The position numbers were made by a program, and so were the translations under genes. From positions 1 to 22,896 of the forward strand of contig VSNB01000013.1 in NCBI GenBank assembly GCA_009774055.1: a stretch of 22,896 bases of DNA, given 5' to 3'. This DNA comes from Clostridiales bacterium (GTDB taxonomy: Bacteria > Bacillota > Clostridia > Oscillospirales > Oscillospiraceae). Each line of letters begins with the position of its first letter. Positions within the stretch are counted from its first letter, which is position 1. Under the pieces are notes generated by a model, which did not search any database, was not told where the DNA came from, and was given only the letters and a program-made list of their open reading frames with translations. Positions 12,958-20,300 of this stretch are shown in pieces.

Positions 12958-12998
12958 GAACCTGTATTCGCCGGCGGTGAACGCCGTCTATGCATACC
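12958..12998 (+). repeat. Intergenic hairpin element, copy 2
   Basis: GAACCTGTATTCGCCGGCGG (12958-12977) differs from the element at 1445-1464 at two of 20 positions. It also folds: CGGCG pairs with CGCCG, and an outer GTAT pairs with ATAC with bulges between. It lies between the phosphatase terminator and yebC, so it may belong to the yebC promoter or leader. Confidence 0.45.
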
Positions 12999-13029
12999 TT
13001 ACATTTCATTTACAAGGAGAATAAACGAC

Positions 13030-13764
13030 ATGTCTGGACATTCCAAGTGGCATAATATCCAAAAAACCAAGGGCGCGGCGGACGCCAAGCGTTCCCAGGC
13101 GTTTACCAAGATCGCCCGGGAAATGATCGTGGCGGTGAAGGAGGGCGGCAGCGGCGACCCCAACAACAACTCCCGCCTGGCCACCGTCATCGCCAAGGCC
13201 AAGGCCGCCAACATGCCCAACGACAACATCAAGCGCACCATTGACAAGGCCCTGGGCGCCGGCAGCACCGACAACTTTGAGCAGGTGGTCTACGAGGGCT
13301 ACGGCCCCAGCGGCGTGGCCGTCATCGTGGAGGCCCTCACCGACAACCGCAACCGCACCGCGCCTGAGGTCCGGCACCTGCTGGACAAGTACGGCAAGGG
13401 CCTGGGGGCCACCGGCTGCGTCAGCTGGAGCTTCGACCGCAAGGGCGTCATCGTCATTGACAACGAGGAGGGCGACCTGGAGGAGGAGACGGTAATGATG
13501 GACGCCCTGGACTGCGGCGCGGCGGACTTCGAGGCCGACGGCGGCATCTTTGAGATCACCACCGAGCCCGACGATTTCAACGCCGTCACCGCTGCCCTGG
13601 AGGCCAAGGGCTATGTGTTCGCCCAGGCCGCCATCGAAATGGTGCCCCAGAATTACATTACCCTCACCGGCGAGGAGGACATCAAGAATATGACCAAGCT
13701 CATCGACCTCCTGGAGGACAACGACGACGTGCAGAACGTCTGGCACAACTGGGAGCAGGAGTAA
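13030..13764 (+). CDS. yebC: YebC/PmpR-family (TACO1-like) regulatory protein
   Basis: This 244-residue protein starts MSGHSKWHNIQKTKGAADAK, the hallmark of the YebC family, followed by FTKIAREMIVAVKEGG, NSRLATVIAKAKAANMPNDN, VVYEGYGPSGVAVIVEALTDN and a C-terminal TGEEDIKNMTKLIDLLEDNDDVQNVWHNW. Members were first described as DNA-binding regulators. More recent work ties them to translation, relieving ribosome stalling at proline-rich stretches, and both views apply to this length class. ACAAGGAG precedes ATG 13030; the same frame runs open further upstream but that part is not conserved and lacks a ribosome site. The gene ends with a strong hairpin terminator and faces the minus-strand surface-protein genes. 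Confidence 0.95.
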   Translation: MSGHSKWHNIQKTKGAADAKRSQAFTKIAREMIVAVKEGGSGDPNNNSRLATVIAKAKAANMPNDNIKRTIDKALGAGSTDNFEQVVYEGYGPSGVAVIVEALTDNRNRTAPEVRHLLDKYGKGLGATGCVSWSFDRKGVIVIDNEEGDLEEETVMMDALDCGAADFEADGGIFEITTEPDDFNAVTAALEAKGYVFAQAAIEMVPQNYITLTGEEDIKNMTKLIDLLEDNDDVQNVWHNWEQE

Positions 13765-13773
13765 CTAATACGC

Positions 13774-13811
13774 CAGCGGCGGCCTCTTCTCAGAGGCCGC
13801 CGCTGCTATTT
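13774..13811 (+). terminator. Strong hairpin terminator after yebC, between convergent genes
   Basis: CAGCGGCGGCCTCT and AGAGGCCGCCGCTG pair perfectly over 14 bp around a TCTC loop, followed by CTATTTAT. It lies between yebC and the convergent surface-protein gene ending at 13847, so it could also stop minus-strand transcripts, although the T-run is on the plus strand only. Confidence 0.8.
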
Positions 13812-13846
13812 ATCCGCAGGAGTATTCCGTTTCTCCGCCGTGGATA

Positions 13847-16800
13847 TTACTGTGTCATCGCCCGGTGGAGCAGCAGGGCCATATCCGCCCGGGTCAGGTT
13901 CGCCTTGGGCGAGAGCCGGCTGTTCCGGGTGGGCAGCAGGCCCAGCTGGGCCAGTCCGGCCACCGCCCCCCGGGCGTAATCGGCTACCTGCCCCCGGTCG
14001 CTGTATGCCGCCAGGGCGGCGGAATTGCCGTCCGGGATCTCAATCCCCGCCTGGTTCAAGGTCCGCTGGATCATCAGGGCCGCGTCCTGGCGGGAGAGAG
14101 TGGCGGAGGGCTGGAAGCGGCCGCCGCCTACGCCGTTGACAATGCCCAGGGCGTAGAGGTCATTGACCGCCGAGGCGTAGTAGGCCCCCGCCGGCACGTC
14201 GGTAAAGCCCCCGCCGGAGCCGCCCACGTTGAACTGGAAGGCCCGGGACAGCATCACGCAGAAGTCCCCCCGCCGGATGGACGCCCCCGGCTCATAGGTC
14301 CGGTAACCGGTACCGTTGACCACGCCGATGCTGGACAGGTAGTCCACGGCGGCCTTGGTCTGGGCCGAGTAGCCATCCAGATCGTCAAAATTGACGGAGG
14401 AATTCGGCGCGGACACCGTGATCCGGATCGTCCCGGCGTACCCGCCGCTGGAGGTGGCGGCGGCATAGGGGATCTCCACTGTCCCGGTATAGCCCGCTTT
14501 GGGAACGAAGGTCAGGTTGGATACTGAGGGGTCGCCGTAGAGGCTGTACTCCGTGGTGGTATTGCCCTGCCAGCTGTACTGGGTGGGGCCAGCGTACTGG
14601 TAGTACAGCTTTCCCTGGCTGGCGTTGGGCAGGCCGGTGAGGCGCAGGGAGGACGGCTGCTCCCCGGCGGCGGACTGGATGTCGGCGGCGCTGATATGCA
14701 CCGGCGCGCCTCCCGTCTGATAGCGGACCAGTCCTCCCAGGGCCGCCTCGGAGCGCACGGTGATCTCCGCCATGCCCCGGTACTCCGTACCGTCAATGGC
14801 CCAGGCGGTGAAGGGCACCGAGGCGATGCCCGCAAAGCTCTTGGCGGGGACGAAGGTCACCCGGTCAATGGACACCTCGCCGGAGCGGTAGAGGTCGGTG
14901 GCGGGGTTCAATGCCTTGGGCGTACTGCCGGCGCGGTAGTCGTAGTAGAGGATGCCCTGGCCGGAGGAGGGCAGGTCGAAGCGGAGATAGCTCAGCGCCG
15001 CGTTGGTGGCCTGCCGGCAGGCGTCGTCAAAATCCTTGCCGGAGAAGGTCACGGAGCCGCCGCTGGTAACCGTGTACTGCACCGCCGCCGAAGAGCCGCT
15101 GCCGGCCCCCTCGCCGCTGCTGATATACAGGATGGCCGTAAAGGTTTCCCCGCTGACGGCGCAGCCGGTGAAGGGGATCTCCACCCCGCCCCGGAAGCTC
15201 TCCGTCGCCCAGAAGGAGAGATTGGACAGATAGGGGGTGGCGCTGTTGAAGTACTTGGTAGCCGTGGTCACCCGGGTTCCGATGCTGCCGGAGCTGGTGC
15301 GGTTGTGGTAGAGGGTCCCCATGTGGAAGTCCGGCAGGCTCTGGAAGCTGACATAGTGGAGCCGCTGGCCGGTGAGGGTCTGGCACAGGGCGGTAAAGTC
15401 GGAGAGGTTCAGCTTTACCGACTGACCCGGGGCGCAGACGTAGGAGACATCCCCCCGGGTGGTCCCAACGGACTGGATATGGACCTCCACGGTGCCGGTA
15501 AAGGTTTCGCCGGAGCGGTCCGTGCCGGTGAAGGGGATGCGCACCACCCCGTGGAAGCCATCGGCGGCCACGAAGGTCAGCCGGTCGATCTGGGAGGGGC
15601 CGTAGGCGTCGTTAGAGGTAACGGCGGAGCCCCGGAGGCCGTTCCAGCTGTAGTACAGCGTACCCTGGGAGGCCGGGGGCGGGGTGAAGGAGACAGAGGA
15701 CAGCTCCCGGCCCGTCTCGTTCTTGCAGAAGTCCTCGAAGTCGTAGCGGCTGAAGGAGACGGCGCCGTCGCCGTTGTAGGTGATGGCGTCATCCAGGCCC
15801 TGCTTGACCTGGATCACCAGCTGGCCGTTATAGCGGCTGCCGGAGGCGCTGTAACCGGCATAGCTGACGGTCACCGTGCCCACGAAGCCCTGGGCGGGGA
15901 CGAAGGTCATGTCGTCCAGCTGCTTCTGCTTGTACTGCTCGTTGGCGGAAACCTTGGAGGCGTAGTCCCACTCGTCCTTATAGCCCAGGTACAGAGAGCC
16001 CTGGTTTGCGGGGGGCAGGGTGAAGACGACGTAGCTCAGGGGCGCGCCGGTCTGCTCCTGGCAGGACTTGCTGAACAGGGTGGAGGACAGCTTCAGCGGC
16101 GTGTCCCGTTTGGTGAAGACGGTGAGGTCGGTTTTTTCCTGGGTGAGGGTGACAATAACCTTTCCTCGGAATGTGCGGTTATTGGCCGCAGTACCAGTAT
16201 AGGAAATCGTTGCCGTTTCCCCGGTAAAAGATGGATTCGGCACAAAGGTAATATCTTGAATATACGGCCCGCGTGCAGCCGTGCGGACATAATACGTCAT
16301 TGAGCTTCCCGCTCCCGCTCCGGTGTTTTCCGGAGAGACATAGCCCAGGTACAGCGTGCCCTGGGATGGAGAGACGGATAGGCCGGTAATGGACACCAGC
16401 GTCTTGTCCCCCTCAGCGGTAATGGCCTCTTGGCACTTCTCCGCGATCAGGGACTCCAACGCAGAAAATTTCAGCGGCTTGGAAACGCTGACGCCTTCCT
16501 TCCACTCTATGGTGGTTTCATTAGAGGTTACCGTCACCGTAATACGGCAGGAGTATATTCCAGCCTGGATAGTAACAATCCCAGTGCCCGGTGTAACGCC
16601 ATCAATATATAGGCCGTTTCTGTCATTGCCAGTGGCCTTGACCACATTTGGCCGGTCACTGGTAATTGTCACAGCCGCGTCTTTGGCGTTGCCGTAATAG
16701 GTAATGCCATACTGACTGTCCTGCTCCACCTCAGCATCCGGCAGCTTCTGGGAGTTGTTTTCCACAATCGTAACTGCGGACTGCGCCGGAAGGATTCCGC

Positions 16801-17275
16801 TGACAGTAACCGGAAAAGAAATCGTGTCCCCGGTCGCGCCGGTGGGACGGCCTTCCGGGTCAGTAACCTTGCCCTCAATCCGTGCAATACCGGGCTTCTT
16901 TCCCTGTACATAGAAAGTCCGTCCATCTTCGGTGATATTATGGACTTCAACAGTTTCCGGATCATTGGATGTCCAGATTATATGGTCATCGTCATGTGTA
17001 TCAATCACTTGGTTAGCAGAGTTCCTTGCGGAAATCGTGGCTTTGATGTCAGGGGCGCGGCCCTCCTGAGCCAGGACAATGCCTGATTCCGGACTAATTG
17101 GTTTGACGCCCTGGGCCAGCGTGATGGACAGCCTGTCCTGACCGCCGGGCGTTTCGCCGCCGCCGTCATCATCTCCATCCCCGTCCACCCCTTCCAACAG
17201 AGCCGTGGGGGACAGGGACAGCGCCATCACAAGGGCCAGCAGCAGGGATAAGAGCCGCTTCGTGGATATTTTCAT
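13847..17275 (-). CDS. Secreted SLH-anchored surface protein with Ig-like domains and six tandem repeats
   Basis: This 1142-residue protein has a signal peptide (MKISTKRLL then a long Leu/Ala core, cleavage near residue 25-30), an acidic Gly/Asp linker (31-45), two Ig-like domains (about 50-160 and 165-252; the first has WTSNDPETVEV as in BIG2 domains), six tandem repeats of about 105-125 residues (about 253-957) and three SLH domains (about 960-1142). Each repeat carries a QG-x-LYY motif, then LTFVP-x3-F-x-G and an IPFTG-like strand followed by a G-x-x-F-x-G-x-V strand. I do not recognise a named family; they look like beta-sandwiches. SLH domains bind secondary wall polymers, so the protein should coat the cell. 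AAAAAGGAG precedes ATG 17275 on the minus strand. The gene follows another SLH gene by 72 bases. GC content is high downstream of repeat 1 but low in the signal, Ig and repeat-1 part. Confidence 0.88.
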   Translation of the reverse strand: MKISTKRLLSLLLALVMALSLSPTALLEGVDGDGDDDGGGETPGGQDRLSITLAQGVKPISPESGIVLAQEGRAPDIKATISARNSANQVIDTHDDDHIIWTSNDPETVEVHNITEDGRTFYVQGKKPGIARIEGKVTDPEGRPTGATGDTISFPVTVSGILPAQSAVTIVENNSQKLPDAEVEQDSQYGITYYGNAKDAAVTITSDRPNVVKATGNDRNGLYIDGVTPGTGIVTIQAGIYSCRITVTVTSNETTIEWKEGVSVSKPLKFSALESLIAEKCQEAITAEGDKTLVSITGLSVSPSQGTLYLGYVSPENTGAGAGSSMTYYVRTAARGPYIQDITFVPNPSFTGETATISYTGTAANNRTFRGKVIVTLTQEKTDLTVFTKRDTPLKLSSTLFSKSCQEQTGAPLSYVVFTLPPANQGSLYLGYKDEWDYASKVSANEQYKQKQLDDMTFVPAQGFVGTVTVSYAGYSASGSRYNGQLVIQVKQGLDDAITYNGDGAVSFSRYDFEDFCKNETGRELSSVSFTPPPASQGTLYYSWNGLRGSAVTSNDAYGPSQIDRLTFVAADGFHGVVRIPFTGTDRSGETFTGTVEVHIQSVGTTRGDVSYVCAPGQSVKLNLSDFTALCQTLTGQRLHYVSFQSLPDFHMGTLYHNRTSSGSIGTRVTTATKYFNSATPYLSNLSFWATESFRGGVEIPFTGCAVSGETFTAILYISSGEGAGSGSSAAVQYTVTSGGSVTFSGKDFDDACRQATNAALSYLRFDLPSSGQGILYYDYRAGSTPKALNPATDLYRSGEVSIDRVTFVPAKSFAGIASVPFTAWAIDGTEYRGMAEITVRSEAALGGLVRYQTGGAPVHISAADIQSAAGEQPSSLRLTGLPNASQGKLYYQYAGPTQYSWQGNTTTEYSLYGDPSVSNLTFVPKAGYTGTVEIPYAAATSSGGYAGTIRITVSAPNSSVNFDDLDGYSAQTKAAVDYLSSIGVVNGTGYRTYEPGASIRRGDFCVMLSRAFQFNVGGSGGGFTDVPAGAYYASAVNDLYALGIVNGVGGGRFQPSATLSRQDAALMIQRTLNQAGIEIPDGNSAALAAYSDRGQVADYARGAVAGLAQLGLLPTRNSRLSPKANLTRADMALLLHRAMTQ

Positions 17276-17314
17276 GGAAAACGCTCCTTTTTATGTGATT
17301 TCACCAGGTAGGAA

Positions 17315-17342
17315 ACGGGAGCGGGCGGATGCCCGCTCCCGT
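17315..17342 (-). terminator. Hairpin between the two SLH surface-protein genes
   Basis: On the minus strand ACGGGAGCGGGC and GCCCGCTCCCGT form a perfect 12-bp stem with an ATCC loop, starting 5 bases after the upstream stop codon. The tail is only TTTCC, so termination may be partial and let some transcripts run into the downstream gene. No separate sigma-A promoter is evident in the 72-base gap. Confidence 0.6.
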
Positions 17343-17347
17343 GGGGG

Positions 17348-20300
17348 TTATTTCTTCTTGATGCCGTTAAAAATGCCTGTAGCATCATTGCCGGTTATGG
17401 TTACAGTAAATGTAATCGTCACCTGCGAATTTCCAGCGCCATACTTCGCAGTAAAGGTTGCCGTTCCGTTACTCAAAGCCTGGATCGTAACCTTTGGGCC
17501 GCTGGACGGCGACAGTTTGACACACTTTCCGTCCTTGGGCTCCCATGTAACTACTGTATTCGCCATATTAGCAGGAAGGCCAAGATCGATTGTACCAGAC
17601 GGATATTTTCCTGCTGCACGCTCCCAAGTAATACTGTAAGCGTTGGAACCTGCACCCGTCATTGAACTTGCTTGTGTATCAGCCCCGGTAGTAAATTTAG
17701 GCTGGTTTGACACGCTGGAAATGATCTTTACCGTCTGCGTCTGAGGGCCCGCCGCAGTTGTCACCGTCACCGTAATGGTAGCTTCGCCAGCCCCTTTGAT
17801 GGCAATGGACACGTTCCGACCATCGGCAGAACCATTTATAACAGCAACATTTTTGTTGCTGGACTCCCAGGAGAACAGCGCATTTCCAGTTGGTTCTTCA
17901 ACTTGAATGCCTGCGGTGGTTTCATCTTTGTCGAGAACAAAGGTGTATCCGGCACCTGTACTACCCGACCATTTCCCGTTATTGGTCGTTGCCGAAAGCT
18001 TAACATCCTCCGTATTGCCTGTGGAAGAGCTGTCAATCATATTGCTTCGCCAACTCTTGACGGGATCACTGGACCATGTAACCTCAACAAACGCCTTGCC
18101 ATTTTCCTCCTTGACGCTGATTGTCAGAGTTTCAGGCGCCGTTTGACCATTTCGGTTGGCAAAGGAGCCTCTTCCGTATATGACATAAGAACCTGTCGGT
18201 ACGTCAGTGAATGCAATCGTAAAGCTGTCGCGGGTCACTTCCGTCACGGCGGCGCTTCCACCAGCCAAGCCCGCCTGGCTGGGCTGCAGCTCTCCCAACT
18301 CAAAGGGACGGGCAGGCAAAACACCGGGTTTATAGATGTTCATGTCAAAACGAATTGTGATCGTTGCGCTGAAGGTCCTTGCCGCTCCCCCGTATTTGAT
18401 AAAACCTGTACCTTCTTCGAAATCAGGCAGATCAAGCGTTGTCCGGCGATAGACCATGGCGTTGAAGGAAGCGACCTCAGCCTCCTTAGAAGCATCAACC
18501 TTGGTGTTTACATTGACTGCATAGGTAAGGAAGACATAGCTGTTATCGTCCTTTTCATCCAGCTTGGTGTCTATCTCCTTATCAAGCCACCAGGTATTAT
18601 CCTGCTTCTTATCCGCATCCATCTTCCCGGCTTCGCCCCAGTCGATCTCACTGGGAACCGTTTCTCCGTAGCCCGGCCTTTGATTGGTGATCAAACCATA
18701 CATCTTGGAGCGCGCAACACTGTTAGCATAAATGTCGAATATCGAATAACCACCATCATACCACTCAGGTTTTCCGCCGCGTTCCGGGAAGTGGATATTT
18801 TCTCGCTCAGCCTCCGTCGTCTGGTCGTATGTTTCCTTATAAACATATGGTGTGGACAGCGCGTCCAGTACGGTGAAATCATCTGCCGTATAGCATGCAG
18901 GCGTCCACTTTCCATCTGCCGCCGGGTCCGTTTCAGAATAAGCGTAGGACTTGAAGGACCTGCTCAGCAGCCAGTCAAGCTCAGTCGCGCTGGTTTCCGC
19001 CAGAACCTGGTAACGGCCCGTGGACTCCACATGGGTTTCAACGTTTACCGTGCCATCCCCGTTACTGGCCGGACGAATCTTAGGCTTGATCAGCGCCTCG
19101 GTCCGGAAGGTGTACAGATAGACCTTCGACGGCTTTTTCGAATCGCCTTCCAGAACGAAATACGCGAAGTAGTCCGTTTCCGGCTCCAGGTCCTCTACCA
19201 GCTGGGTGTGAACGCCGGAGCCGCCGGTGTACACGAAGCTGTCAGCCTTGACCCGGGGATAAGCGGCATACTCTTCCTTGCCGTTCCAGATGTACTGCTT
19301 ATCGGGCGTAGTAACCCATTCTTTATAGTTGGCGCTTTCCACCTGGTTGGGGTCAGACGGAGAGCCGCCCAAGGGAACATACGGTCCTGCATAGCCTGCT
19401 TTATTGCCTTCCAGCAGATCCGCATTTTGATAGTACGTACCATCATCCTTTTTACCTGTGGCAACTTCCGTCGTAATGCTGCCGATCGGCGCAATGACAT
19501 AATATACCTTACACTGCTTCTCAACATCTTCAATATTGATGTCTATGTTGACGTATGTATCTTCCGGACTAAACTGTGGGTGCGTATTCCGGAAATTCGG
19601 GTTCTGGGTGTTGGGGAATTTCAGCACCAGGGGCAGGGGCTTGCCGCCGTCGGCCCCATTGGGACTGCCGATAGACGCGCCGCCATTGTTGCTGGAAATG
19701 CCCGCGTCAACAAAGCTCTTCAGGTCATCCTCCGAAATTTGCCTGGGATCGCGGAGAGACAGCCTGTTCAAGGCCGTAGCCGTACCCGCCACCACGTAGA
19801 CATCCATATTGATGTTATCGCTCCAGGCATCCCGGTTATCCAGGGTACCCTTCTTGGTGGTATAAATGGCAAACTCGTAGTAGACATCCCCACTGTCGTT
19901 CAGGGTGTTGATGTTGGGGAATTGATTGGCAGAGCAGCTGTTGAACACTTTGTGGAGACTGACACCCATCTTGCCATTGGACGCGTATACCAGCTGGCTG
20001 TTGTCCAGCTTGACCCAGCCGCTGCTGGCATCCATGGGCTTATTGCTCATATTCGGCATGGCATAGGAGAACGATTTGCCGTCATCATTTGTCCAACTTT
20101 TATCAGTGAGTACCTCTCCGCCGCGGTTTACTACCCGGTAATACAGGTCGAATGCCATTGTCTCATCGGTATACAGCAGCAGATCATACGCCCGACCATC
20201 CGAAACCGAGTGCGTCGCGGCGGGGATCATACGGAAGACTGCGTCTGGCTCGATCTCTTGATTGTTGTTGTCCGGGTCCTTGGGCATATCCGTCAGGACG

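Noticed and set aside
12993..13001. CATACCTTA ahead of yebC as a sporulation promoter
   Set aside because: The match to the sigma-E -10 is poor, there is no -35 at proper distance, and yebC is a housekeeping gene.
14696..16303. A 535-codon plus-strand open frame antisense to the downstream SLH gene
   Set aside because: Composition is Gly/Ala/Val/Arg-rich without motifs, and the opposite strand encodes clear repeats and a signal peptide.
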